From Ancylostoma caninum (Eukaryota; Nematoda; Chromadorea; Rhabditida; Ancylostomatidae), in NCBI GenBank assembly GCA_037903475.1, contig JBAJFG010000280.1, positions 1,178,001-1,242,000 of the forward strand: a DNA stretch of 64,000 bases, written 5' to 3'. Both the position numbers and the translations under genes were made by a program. Position 1 is the first letter of the stretch. Each line of letters begins with the position of its first letter. The notes beneath the pieces are model-generated. The model was not told the DNA's origin. It saw only the letters and a program-made list of their open reading frames with translations, and did not search any database. Shown piece by piece: positions 37,148 through 48,516 of this stretch.

Positions 37148-39697
37148 ATGGGTGCGGAAACGTGCGTCTGAAGTTTCGTGACTGCGCTATTTGCGCCTTC
37201 CACTTCTATTGAGTTTCCCATATATTCACCACTGTGTGTGGTTTAGTTCACACTTGGTCTACACGCCGGAACCAGAACCAGACGGTTGTGAGGCTAAGGC
37301 CGAGTGAGTTGAAAATCTTACCTCGAGGTATTTGCTAAGTCTGCATTCACTTCGATTTTCTATAGGGATAAACGAAAGGAATGCGATGCGTGCGGTAATC
37401 CGGCAAATCCTTCGAACGAGAAGTAAGGAAAGACTCACGCTTCAGGGTTCAATTATAAAGCCACAGGAGAAGTAAAAACATCGACAGTTCAACGTAATCT
37501 GCATATTTTAGCTTACCTGGAGCTAAAAGCACTTCGCTTCGATCACGACAACCAAAGTATTACAACATTGAAGATATAGTGAACTCAGACATGGATACGA
37601 TGGTTGACATGACGGATAAAGAGAGTAGGACCGTACAGTTTAGCCCAAAGTGTCAGCCGTACTAGACGGACTTTTTCAACAGATGGCCTTACACAGTATT
37701 TACAGCAAGCTTATTTGTTTTTTCTGATAATACATTGCATCCAGCATGCTCAGCAGAGGCATCAACAAGTGTAGGAAGAAAAATCGCTGTGGTTCGACAT
37801 GCGGCAACTATGAACGAAGTAAGTTTCGATCGAATCATTGAATGAGCCGCGCTGCCTGAAAGACGGGACTATTTGAGGTTTTCCCGGAATGGTTCTCCTC
37901 TTGTGTATCTCACGACCAGTACACACCCAAGGATCTTAATCATCCTGTGAAACTCCCGCATAGATCACAAGGGATGGTTTCCTACAGTGTTGATCCTCCC
38001 ATAACACGGGTGAGTTATGTGGATGGACATTTTTTTATTGTTTCAATCATTTCGACACAGATAGCCAAGCGTGCATCGAGGATACTCGGGAAAGCCTTGG
38101 CAACAGACACCAATATCAAGTGGGATAATGTTATTTCTGCACCAGAACTTGCTTCTGCACAGACGGCATATGCCATAGCTTTTTCGACTACAGGTCGGAT
38201 ATCGCATCTATTGTATAATATTAGGAATGTGAGGGTTAATCAGTCTTGCGAAACTATAGCGATGCGCGCCATAATGTTGAGTGGTGGGTGGTGTAGCGAA
38301 ACTTGTCCTATGTCGAATAGTAGTACTTGTCTGCCACGCGGGGCTTGTTTTAACTTGTAAAGACACACTTGTCCGCAAAGGTTTATTTCAACCGTTCGTG
38401 CCCATAGCGGGGGATACATCCTTATATACCTCACTCATGAGTCATAAATCTTGATGAGAAAGCAAGATAACCGATTAAAACATAACAAAGCTAGAACAAC
38501 ATATCTATCTACATAGACTCTATCTACAGACTCTATCTACATAGTTGATTTCGTCGGCTTGTCGACAGGTGGTGGCAATTTTAGGGACTTGAAATTGTTG
38601 GAAAATTATATGTCTGACGTTAATAATGGACTCTCATCTTGACGCACACCTCAGCAAGCGAAGGAGTCTCGTAGCTTGCTTATCAGCTTTTTCCACTCTA
38701 CGCTTATTATTCAAGTACAAAAAGCTATTAGAAACAGTAGTAGATTTAATCGCCGTTCATTATGAAAAATAGAACTGCTTAAAATACGGATACCGAAAAT
38801 TTAAATTGCAGAAGACAAAGCATTTATCACAATTGACGAAAGATTATATGATTTTACTCACAGCAAAGTAAGTTCCATGTTTATGCTGATTCATTGTAGC
38901 CTCGAGAAAGAAGACAATTTTATTGAATTTCACCTCGTTTCAACTCCAGATAGATTTTATGACACCGATGGAGCTTATGAAGTTTGACATCAGCGTAAAA
39001 GTTTGCAATCCCATGCGGAGCAAAGAAGGGGACGAACCGAACATTTCAAGAGTACTTGGCGAGTTCGAGAAGTAAGCCATTTATCCAGCCCCGTGTTTAG
39101 TTTTCAAATGCACCGACATATAGTAGTGAAGAAACCGTTATAGAAATTGTGGTAAACAAGAATCCTTGAAACACAGATGCGGCTTCTTTGACATAAAAGT
39201 ACTCTACCGCCACTATCATCATCTGCGAAAACGCGATGGTGTGCCATACGATGGTACATCAGAATCACCACTCCGCCATATCAGTGCGCATTCATCGTGA
39301 ATCATTTGTGATAAAAAAAATCACTAGTTCAGAATAAGCTCTCAGACGTAAAACCTTGAGATTTCAAACTCAGGATCATTTACACACTTTACAGAGTGCA
39401 GCATCAGTATGAAGGAAACCTCATTATTGTCGTTGGAGCAGCTTCCTTCGATGTTATATGTCAGCGACTGATAGGTAGTGGAAAAGCAATAGTAAAAGGC
39501 CGGCCATCCATACCACAGCTCACTTGTTTAATACTAGAAAAGGTTTGTTAAGAAAAAGACGTAGAGTTCAAGAAAAAAACGATCGCGTGGTTCAGGAACA
39601 AGAGTCGTGGAAGCTACACAGCAATCAAATACTCCCTATGGGAAATACTGCAAGCACATTTCCGTCATTTGATCCTGTCTCGTACTATTCGACCTAA
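37148..39697 (+). CDS. UBASH3/Sts-like histidine-phosphatase-fold protein, catalytically degenerate, 12 exons, 375 aa
   Basis: Exons 37148-37161, 37247-37303, 37366-37422, 37512-37624, 37745-37818, 37878-38009, 38061-38193, 38812-38867, 38950-39071, 39177-39296, 39395-39542 and 39596-39697 join in one frame (1128 bp). The N-terminus MGAETS fits an N-myristoylation signal; the 14-bp first exon is the least certain call. A CDACGNP cysteine motif follows near residue 38. The phosphoglycerate-mutase-like domain starts with KIAVVRHAAT (R98-H99), then VFPEWF, DLNHPVKLPHR, SAPELASAQTA, ITIDERLYDF and NLIIVVGAASFD. In active relatives the first motif is RHGER, an arginine stands where ELASAQTA has alanine, and the last motif contains histidine (xHAS); here it is GAAS (A308). 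A pseudophosphatase role in signalling is inferred. An AATAAA is at 39885-39890. Confidence 0.85.
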
Positions 39698-40090
39698 AAA
39701 ATAATAGTGCAACGATTAATTCAACTGCGAATGTAAAAGCCACATTTCAGTTCTATTTGTTACGCGCTTATTGGTAGATGTCTCAATCATATTTGAAAGA
39801 GTGGATTAATTCGAATTCATTGAAGAGAAAGACTGTTATGGGAGTCAGTGAGACTCTAACAGCTTAATAAGTTACTCGACGTTTAATAAATTGTTTGCAT
39901 ATATTGCGATTACTCTGATATTCGAAGAATTTCCTAGGTATCATTTTTGTAACTCAAATTCGATTGAACGCATGCGATAGACGTGTGCTGGTTCGCAAGA
40001 AGTCAACACCTAGTCCTACACTGACATCGATGATATTTCCGAGATTAAGCCAGACTGTTTCGTGTACCATTTGTATGTTGCATCGCGTGC

Positions 40091-40160
40091 GCGCGTAGCT
40101 CAGTGGGTTGAGCGAATGGTCGACGTTGTGGTGGTCCGGGGATCGAATCCTGCCCTGTGC
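40091..40160 (+). repeat. tRNA-like module 1
   Basis: GCGCGTAGCTCAGTGGGTT is a strong A-box/D-arm and GGGGATCGAATCCTG a good B box. The acceptor stem pairs poorly. The same module is at about 48140-48215 on the minus strand. Confidence 0.6.
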
Positions 40161-40235
40161 CCCCGTTTTGCAAATACATATAGTATGCTGCCTACGACTG
40201 CTGCAGTTATCTAACAAACTCCAACATAAAAAGTA

Positions 40236-40305
40236 GCCCGGATGGCTCAGTGGTTTGAGTGGCAGATTGCAATCTGTCCCTGTCGCTGGTTCCACTCCGT
40301 TGGAG
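40236..40305 (+). repeat. tRNA-like module 2
   Basis: GCCCGGATGGCTCAGTGGTT (A box) and CGCTGGTTCCACTCC (B-box-like), with GCAGATTGCAATCTG where the anticodon arm would be. The anticodon stem is a perfect palindrome and not a proper 7-nt loop, so this is a tRNA-derived repeat and not a working tRNA. The minus-strand counterpart is at about 47995-48065. Confidence 0.6.
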
Positions 40306-40999
40306 ATCCAGAGTTAAGTATCGCAGTGTTTGGGGTTCACTGCTTGGAACGTCCCCCGTGATCTCCTTCGGGTAGTCCAGGAAGGCATCCGGCAACGTTT
40401 TGCATTAATTTCGAAGATAAACTACGATAAGTGTAAGTGTAAGTAATAGTAATAGTGTAAGTAATAGTGAAAAACCACTTTTTCAAAGTTGAGGGAAACC
40501 GGGAGAGAGTAACTCCGCCGTAAACGACTGCTCCACGAAAGATAAATGACAGCGGTAGAACTACTTCGCAATGGATATGGAACAATTTATACGGATTTCA
40601 ATTATTTCTGAGGATCCCGAATTGGATGAGCTTTATTATTCAGATGGGATAACTGAAGTACTGTGTCCATCTACAGAAGAATAACGGCCATTTTTGTATT
40701 CGCGAAGCAGTGTACTATAGCAGAAAATGGAAGAGTTGGCTTCGCTTATTGTGTATTCAGAAATCTTTCCCCATGAAAATCACAAAAATGAAAAAACGTG
40801 AAAGTTGTGAAAATGGTCCCCTGCTTTATAGCCTTAACATATCCACTGCACTCTGTCTACCATGGACTAAAATTGTATTTTTCTTCGCTTTCTCCCAAGC
40901 TCGAGTGATTTATAGCTCATTAATACCGGGGCGCCGGAGGGTGGCGGCGGCCGGCGCCCGCCGGCGCCCATTTGCAGTGGCTGCCGGACCCGACTGTAC

Positions 41000-41527
41000 G
41001 ACACCCCCCCCCACTCTCAACCGCCAAAAATACGACCCCCCCCCCCCCTTTCTCGCACAAATTTCAAATGAGATGAGAAATGGGAACGAAAATGTCCCGG
41101 GACCTTGCATAGATTTTTAAAAATCCGCTATTTCGAAAAAATTCTTTACATTTTGGGAGAAAACATTTTAAGTGATGTACCCCATCCAGAATCCAACACA
41201 TAGACGTGTGAAGGCGGAGAATTGTGTAGAGTACGTGACGTGGCGAATGACATTCAGAACGATGACGCAGGTGAAATTTCGAAAGATCTTGTTCATCCGT
41301 TCGAATGATATCATTCCCCTATCATCCTTCGTATATTTCCTACCACGTGTACATGGCACCCACAGATAGCCTTGGATTTCGGTTCACACATGGTCATTTT
41401 CGCACTTATTCACTTTACTGCGTGCTTTGGCTGGTTTATAACCCTTTTATTGCACCTGGACGAACTTTGCAGTACTACTTTGCTCACGAAGCCTCTCAAG
41501 CCGGTTTTATTCACTCTCTCATCTGCC
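41000..41527. other. Intergenic, nothing recognised
   Basis: Poly-C tracts near 41005 and 41036-41048. No coding evidence. Further unannotated DNA with no recognisable gene follows the hairpin, from 41611 to 42967. Confidence 0.35.
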
Positions 41528-41610
41528 GCTCAGAAAATTTGCCAGAGCTTCCATGGAGCTTGTGGATTTTCGCCACGAACTCCATAGAAGTTCTGGCAAA
41601 TTTTCTGAGC
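41528..41610. repeat. Long imperfect hairpin, about 39-bp stem
   Basis: Left arm from GCTCAGAAAATTTGCCAGAG and right arm ending TCTGGCAAATTTTCTGAGC pair over about 39 positions, with two C-A mismatches, wobble pairs and a very short TTTT-type loop. No flanking element ends are seen. It could be a hairpin RNA locus or a small foldback element. Confidence 0.8.
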
Positions 41611-42629
41611 AATTTTTTTTCACATTTTTAAACCTGATGTACTACTGAGCCATTTTCAGAAGGTCCGGAGAAATACATAGACGTCATGCGTAAATTTTCT
41701 TTAAAAAGTGGTATGAAATTTATCCATTGTAACTAACCTATCCAGGAAAACCGCTTCATTATGAGGTTTCCGATTCAGCCATTGAGCCAATGGGTTTACC
41801 CTCGGGCTACTGCCGAACTGCGATAGTTGCACTTTTTCAACTTCGAAGTTTTATAGGTTCGATGGCTCTCATTTACAATATCTCTGTGATCCAATAGGAC
41901 CACATAATTTCTTCACTGTGAACGAAAGGTATGCGACCTAAACAGGGTACATTCTGTGATGGTCCGCTGTAATTCCATTCATCTCAGCACTTGAATCACG
42001 GGAATGACGTCATACATGCCGGCATTCTTATCGCGGACAATTGCGCAGCGTATGAACGATATTTCTTTCTCACTTGGTGGACACACGTAGCTCCTCACTG
42101 TCAGTCCTCGTTCAGACCTATAGGATGAACCATGCCAATTTTCACAACGCTTGCCCCTCTCTATATTATTATCTCTAGCAGCCAGATTGTTGATCCTTGT
42201 CCCAAAGATAACGCTAAGCCACGATACGCAGGCAAACGTAGGGGTATAGACAGAGGTAAGGCGTTATGAAGGCGTTGCAGCACGGTTCATCGTACACGAA
42301 CACACAAATGATGCCAACCAAATTGATTCAGTGACACGCGACGCGTCCCGTAGCGTTGCGGAAAAGCTTTCGGCTTTATGAGCGCTCCGTAACACTGCCA
42401 TGGTCGACTGGCGCGACGCGTTGCTCCTCCGTGGCAGATCGATTGACGCCTTTTATAGGCCCGCACAATTTATGATGGGCTCCACAGCATGTGGATAGCG
42501 TCGTTGTACAGCAAGAAGAAATTTCGAAAAATCGATTTCAAATATGTAGGTAGAAAATTCGGATGTTTGAAAAACTTGAGTGAGGAATCGTGACGAGTAA
42601 CCAATTAAAACAAGGAGCCGCATTTATCA

Positions 42630-42740
42630 TTGGGGTAAATAGTAAAGGTGTTAACACCCCACAAATTTACCCAAACTTACCCACCGTTAACACAAGCGTC
42701 AAAATGTTTACCCTGGGTAATATCAGTGATGCATGCGGTT
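42630..42740. repeat. Short palindromic repeat with GGTGTTAACACC and TTTACCCTGGGTAA
   Basis: GGTGTTAACACC, AACTTACCCACCGTTAAC and TTTACCCTGGGTAATATCA resemble 4155-4250 (TGTTAACACCACACAGATCT, TTTACCCTGGGTAATTTCA). A small dispersed repeat. Confidence 0.5.
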
Positions 42741-42967
42741 TAAGTTGCCAAGTCACCTTTTGCGTCCTGAGTCTCCTAATACTCCATAGTGTCTAATACT
42801 ATAACCAATCACGGTAGCATTCGCGTGTTTGCCTGGTTATCCTTCATGAATCACAGCTCTGGAGGAAAGTTGACAAAGGCTGGGGGCCTTCTTATTTTGA
42901 CCATCCGAATTTTTTGTGGATGAGACCCTGAAAAATTGGACAGCCTAGTTAAGTAATTCGGCTTCTA

Positions 42968-43231
42968 TAGTGGACGTCAATGGCGGTGGCCCATCCGCGG
43001 CCTCGAGAAGGACGCGGCGCAACCGGACGCGCCATAAACACTGTCTCCCGCCGCTTTTGTGCTATTTTTAGCAGCTTTTCCGCCCTTTTTAAGGATTTTC
43101 GACCGAATCGGGAAGAAATGCACCCAGGAATAGCATTCCGGCAGCAGATAACACCGATCCCGGTGCGCGCGGAGCGGTTGCGCAGCGTCCTTTTCGAGCG
43201 CGCGGATAGGCCACCATCATTGGCGCCACGG
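42968..43231. mobile_element. MITE family 1, copy 5 (eroded ends)
   Basis: GGACGTCAATGGCGGTGGCC at the left and GGCCACCATCATTGGCGCC at the right, with GGCCTCGAGAAGGACG / CGTCCTTTTCGAG inner arms. The first bases of both termini are mutated. Confidence 0.65.
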
Positions 43232-43269
43232 TATTTGTTCATAAGTATAAAACAACCCGCATAATATCA

Positions 43270-44588
43270 GGATTTTTGGAGTGTTCTTCACAAAAAGTCT
43301 GTTAGTGTCAAAGGCCGCGATGTTCACGGCATTTTTTGTCAGATATGACTGAGTCAAGCCAAAGCCTTGTCATTTTTTCACCTCTTTGGATGAACAGTCG
43401 TAGCTCAACCAGCATTGACTACTTGAAAGTATGCCGTTCTCGCCAAAAGTACGTACACCTTATATTTACTTTGCGTAGGCCAGTTTTACAGCTGTCAGAA
43501 AAAAAAACCAGCAGACGTTCTCCTATTTCTCTGTACCTTTCCCGTGTAGCAACACCAATTCCGTCTACTTACTAACTCCCCCAAGAAAAACCACTCATTA
43601 TCACTTTTGTGACTAAACGTGCGTGAAATCTCTTAGCAACCACTTTTTCCAGTGTTAAACAAAGTTTCCGGCAGCATTTCGCAGCCGACATTCGTCTCTC
43701 CCCGTCGATTGGACCAGCAATAAGGAAACCTCGCGTATGCCTTATTTTTCCCACACTTGCGCCTATAGCTCTATCCATAAAAACCGCATTCCTATCAGGG
43801 AATGGCGCGTAAAAACGTCGAAAAACGTGCACTTTTACTGCAAATATGACTCACGTCCACTGAGCGGCACAGTCGATGTTCAATACCCGCTGTTCGTTTG
43901 TTTTTCGGCGTTTTCGACCGGATGCCTGTGCTGTTCGAGTTTTTTTTTTTCTGGGCTGCAGTGAAAGGGTGCTCGCCTCAATTCCTTTACACTTTCGCTC
44001 TAGTACATACTTTGCAGCCCCGCCTCCTTCTGCTGCTCCAGTGTTGTCGTACCCTACAACGCTTTCAAATGCTGTGACTCCTCCCATGATTCACCATCGC
44101 TTTACTTTATTACCTATGTCAAATTGTTGCGGGTACGCTGTGGTTTGTGCACCAGTTCGACCGGTTTCTGGATGAAGTGTGCGTATGCGCACGCTTGTCA
44201 CGCAGGCAGGTGCCGCCTTGCCTTCTTGAGCTCTCTATTTCGTAACCTAAGGTTCTAGGATTCGAATTACTCAACTCTCTACAGATATCGAATTACTCGT
44301 ATTCTCAGATCTTCAAATATTTGATTCTGTGCAATGTAGCCAAAACTAACCTCTATCCATACGTGATGTGAGTGATCCGGACTCATTAGCACGCGCTGCA
44401 CTGTCTGCTTTTTGGTGTCCTGATTGTCTGTTTATGCGTACAATTTATTGGTGCCTATCGATACAGTAGTATAGTCGTTCTCGAAAAGATAGGATTCCGT
44501 GGTTGCCGAATCGCAGCGGGACCTGAACGAGAGAGATGTGGTAAGCATGCTCCAAATAAGAGGGTCCAGTAGCCCCCCCCCCGCCCCC
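43270..44588. other. Intergenic, no gene recognised
   Basis: Several short open frames overlap on both strands at 43737-44175 without domain or splice support. CGCTTTCAAATGCTGTGAC with CTCCTCCCAT (44060-44085) recurs loosely, inverted, near 49010-49035. Confidence 0.35.
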
Positions 44589-44820
44589 GATTATCGGACA
44601 CTTACCACCCGTGCGCGTCAGGCCCCGGTGAGAGAGTGTATAGAAGGAGGTTGCTCCCGGTTATTTCTTAGGAAGGACAGATCATGTATGACCTAATATG
44701 CCTAATAAGGTAATGAAGTGAGTTAGGACACCCTTTAAAGCATGTTTGGTTGTTCACTTCCAGGTTCAAAACAGGTAAAACAGCCTGACGCGACGCGTGC
44801 GATTGGTAAGTGTCGCAGAC
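44589..44820. mobile_element. MITE-like element, ACACTTACC family, two-ended copy
   Basis: Left CGGACACTTACCACCCGTGC and right CGCGTGCGATTGGTAAGTGT are inverted repeats, extended inside by CGCGTCAGGC / GCCTGACGCG. The interior GCATGTTTGGTTGTTC matches the element at 4338-4630 in reverse. Confidence 0.65.
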
Positions 44821-45114
44821 GGGCCCCGCCGGCGATTGTACGCGCCGCGACGCCATGAAACCGCGCGCGAAACCTGTCTATCCTTCTGAAAAGGGCTATA
44901 AACTCTAAGGCTGTTTAATACGCTTTAGTACTCTGTAAACCACAAAATTACATTTTGTAACTGCCACATTGCATGAATTAACAAGCCGCTAAACAAACAA
45001 TTAAGCAAGCAAATAAATACGTAGATAAAGAGTGAAAATGACTTTTCTAATATCGCAACTCGGTCACCGATTCGGCAGAGTGGCCCTGTGATGTTTTTCA
45101 TATAGAGTATGCAG

Positions 45115-45400
45115 CAGTGGCGGACGCAGGGGGGGGGGTGCGGGCGCTCCCCACCCGAAAATGAGTCGCCGAATTTTTGAAACCACTTTTTAAAATAGAT
45201 AAAAATGTTGTATAAGCTCATTATTGTGGTCTGCTTTTATTACTTTTAGAATATTTTTTATTAATTATCTAATGTTGAAGTTAACACTTTTAATAATTTT
45301 ATCCTTCCATCTGGGTCCACAAACGGCCGAGTTGCCACTTTTTCCCATGCTCGCCTTCCTCCCCCCCCCCCCCGGCTAGCAACTCCTGCGTCCGGCATTG
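45115..45400. mobile_element. hAT-like MITE, best copy
   Basis: Left terminus CAGTGGCGGACGCAGG and right terminus CCTGCGTCCGGCATTG (reverse complement with two differences). G- or C-runs lie just inside each end. Flanks GTATGCAG and GCATGGAG match at six of eight positions, as expected of an aged 8-bp hAT target duplication. The AT-rich interior has no coding capacity. Confidence 0.75.
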
Positions 45401-46294
45401 GCATGGAGTACGTACATATAATTCCGTTGCTATCGTTGACGGGGTAGGGGAAAGAGGCAGAAAGGGTGGATGGGGCTAGGAGAAAAAATACGCCCCGTCC
45501 TACATGCCCCAAAAGTTATAGATTTTAGTTTCTTCTCAACTTTCCTCCCCGAGGTTTTGAAGCATTGAATAGTCCAACCAGATAAGCCTGTCCTTCTTTG
45601 GACGAAGGAATTTTGAATGAGCTAGGTTATCCGTGGCCTTTCTGCTGGAGAGAAGTGCCCTTCGAATACTTTTTTCCCAGAAATGTCTGTCCTCATGCTA
45701 GTGGGTGAAGCAGCTGGACAATTGCTGGAAGTACATAATTTTGCAGAACCTGTTTACAACTGACAGTTGCTACTTTGAATGCACTTGCAAATGATGCAAA
45801 ACTAGGGAAAAAATTACAGCAGAGGTGATCTTTTTTGATCAGCTGATCAGCTTTCAGGCAAGACTATGTACAATGTTTTCAAAAGTAAAGGGATGAATCG
45901 AGCTCATAAAATTTTGTCTTATTCAGTGCTCGCATTCACACAGCTTCCTAGGAGAGATTGTAGCTTTTCTGCCGGGTGGATAAAAATTGTTATCCACAAG
46001 ATCGGTGAGAATTTTTGCGAATTCGTGTAGCATTCTCGTTTACCTCCCTTAACCTGATGTAAGGCCTGGATTTCATCGCTGAGTATACCCAGGATAAACT
46101 TGCTAACGTATCCAAATTTACCCTTTGTTTGTATCCCATGGGTATTATTAGGTTGTCGCGAAAGTTTCCCGCCACTCACTTCGGAATCTTACATGTTTCC
46201 TCAGGATTGTTTTGGATCTTCCTATCCGAAACGTACATAAAGGTTGGTCAATGGACTACTTATACCTTTCTTCTTTTGGCTTTAGGTTGGGATT

Positions 46295-47271
46295 ATGGCC
46301 GAAGAAATCGTCCTAGACTCGAAGCAGGTTCGACTCCTCCTGCTTTACGAATTCCGAAAAAACAGCAGTGCAAGAGATGCGACAAAAAACATATGTAATG
46401 CGATGAGTCCCTCATCTGTCTCCTACGACACGACCAAGGTTTGGTTTCGAAAATTCAAAAATGGCGATTTTGACTTGACGGATAAACCACGATCTGGTCG
46501 ACTAGTTGAAGTCGATCAGGAGCGACTCCTAGAGCTAACTGAAGAGGATCCCCGTGAACTGGCAGATGAACTCCGATGTCCATCCATCAGATGAACATTA
46601 CAATACAGTGGCTGTTCACCTGCGCAGCACTGGAAAGACGTAGAAGTACGGCGCATGGATACCTCACGATCTGAGCAGTCGCCAGCTGCAGGTGCGCAGA
46701 GATGCATACACCGACCTTTTGAATTTTCGAAGGACTTTCACCTGGCTGGACTACTTGGTTACCTGTGATGAGAAGTGGGTCCTCTACGGAAGCCACACGA
46801 GAAAGCGCCAGTGGCTCGGACGCGACGAACCTGGGATCCTAACGCCGCAAACAGAACTACACACTCAGATGGTAATGCTCAGTGTTTGGTGGAACTGCAA
46901 AGGAGTCATTCACTGGGAACTGTTACCAACAAACTCTACTGTCTCCGACGAAGTCTACTGTAGGCAACTGGATTGCGTCGCTGCGGCTCTTCTTGGGAAG
47001 CAAGACAAAGTTTACTTCTTACATGACAACGTCCACACATTGCGAGAGAGACCCAGCAAAAACTGTAGAGGTTAGGATAGCATATTCTGGCCCACCCACC
47101 GTATTCACCAGACCTAGTGCCCACAGACTACCATCTTTTCTTGTCGTTATCCAATCATCTGAGAGACAGGAAGTTCGACGATTTGGAACAACTCAAAAAG
47201 TGGCTCCGCGAGTTTTTCGCATCAAAATCTCAGAATTTCTATGCAAGCGGAACCCACAAGTTACCGGTTAA
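46295..47271 (+). pseudogene. mariner transposase, frameshifted
   Basis: Transposase of the mariner DD34D group, which cuts and joins element ends. The N-terminal part is intact to about residue 100 (MAEEIVLDSKQVRLLLLYEF, KVWFRKFKNGDFDL, KPRSGR, typical of the helix-turn-helix region). A frame change then occurs near 46595, with a stop near 46645 (GKT then KYG). The second frame carries WLDYLVTCDEKWVLY (first Asp near 46767) and FLHDNVH (second Asp near 47025). The third block PPYSPDLVPTDYHLF (about 47095-47135) is in yet another frame. The copy therefore cannot encode a working enzyme. It resembles the mariner elements known from hookworms (such as bandit), but I cannot confirm the subfamily. 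Confidence 0.92.
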
Positions 47272-47306
47272 ATGGCAATGTTGTAGATAATAATGGTTCA
47301 TATGTA

Positions 47307-48516
47307 CAGTCGGGTCCGGCACCCACTGCAAATGGGTGCCGGCGGGCGCCGGCCGCCGCCACCCTCCGGCGCCCCAGTATTAATGAGCTATAAATCACTC
47401 GAGCTTGGGAGAAAGCGAAGAAAAATACAATTTTAGTCAATAGTAGACAGAGTGCAATGGATATGTTAAGGCTATAAAGCAGGGGACCATTTTCACAACT
47501 TTCACGTTTTTCATTTTTGTGATTTTCATGGGGAAAGATCTCTGAATACACAATAAGCGAAGCCAACTCTTCCATTTTCTGCTATAGTACACTGCTTCGC
47601 GAATACAAAAATGGCCGTTATTCTTCTATAGATGGACACAGTACTTCAGTTATCCCATCTGAATAATAAAGCTCATCCAATTCGGGATCCTCAGAAATAA
47701 TTGAAATCCGTATGCATGTTCCATATCCATTGCGAAGTAGTTCTACCGCTGTCATTTATCTTTCGTGGAGCAGTCCTTTACGGCGGAGTTACTCTCTCCC
47801 GGTTTCCCTCAACTTTGAAAAAGTGGTTTTTCACTATTACTTACACTATTACTATTACTTACACTTACACTTATCGTAGTTTATCTTCGAAATTTATGCA
47901 AAACGTTGCCGGATGCCTTCCTGGACTACCCGAAGGAGATCACGGGGGACGTTCCAAGCAGTGAACCCCAAACACTGCGATACTTAACTCTGGATCTCCA
48001 ACGGAGTGGAACCAGCGATAGGGACAGATTGCAATCTGCCGCTCGAACCACTGAGCCATCCGGGCTACTTTTTATATTGGTGTTTGTTAGATAACTGCAG
48101 CAACCGTGGGAAGCATAACATATGTATTTGCAAAACGATGGCATAGGACAGGATTCGATCCCCTGATCGCCACGACGTCGATCATTCGCTTAACCCACTG
48201 AGCTACGCGCGCACGCGATGCAACATACAAATAGTGTCCAATCTTACTTACACTTACACTTATATCTTAGAATAGTTTATCTTAGAAATTTAGGTGAAAA
48301 GGGAGTTGGGTGGGGCCACTCCTGTGAAGCCTAAGCCTAAGCCTTAAACCCATTCTTAAGCATAGGGTTAGGCTTATCTACCCCGTCTACTATGGACTAA
48401 AATTGCATTTTTCTTCGCTTTCTCTCAAGCTCGAGTGATTTATAGCTCATTGATACCGGGACGCCGGAGGGTGGCGGCGGCCGGCGCCCATTTGCAGTGA
48501 CTGCCGGACGGGACTG
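47307..48516 (-). mobile_element. TIR element with two tRNA-like modules, complete copy nested in mariner
   Basis: The ends are CAGTCGGGTCCGGCA and the inverse CTGCCGGACGGGACTG, each flanked by TA, inside a longer inverted terminal region (CACTGCAAATGGG, GCCGGC-rich). Length is about 1.21 kb. On the minus strand it carries both tRNA-like modules seen at 40091-40305 and the same TAAGTG tract. No open frame for a transposase is found, so it would need enzymes supplied in trans. It splits the 3' part of the mariner element, so it is the younger insertion. Confidence 0.85.

Larger units (their letters stand above)
40060..40996 (+). mobile_element. TIR element with two tRNA-like modules, left-truncated copy
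   Basis: About 930 bases nearly identical to the reverse complement of 47330-48230. The right end GCCGGACCCGACTG is followed by TA, matching the terminus of the copy at 47307-48516. The opposite terminus is missing; homology starts at about TTGTATGTTGCATCGCG. It contains the two tRNA-like modules annotated separately and a TAAGTG/TAATAG-rich stretch. There is no protein-coding capacity. Confidence 0.8.

Noticed and set aside
40091..40305. Two adjacent functional tRNA genes
   Set aside because: Promoter boxes are good, but acceptor stems do not pair, the anticodon loop of module 2 is a palindrome, and both lie inside a repeated element.
48320..48375. GCCTAAGCCTAAGCC and GGTTAGGC, resembling nematode telomere repeat TTAGGC
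   Set aside because: Only two to three units, imperfect, and located inside the TIR element. No telomere or interstitial array.
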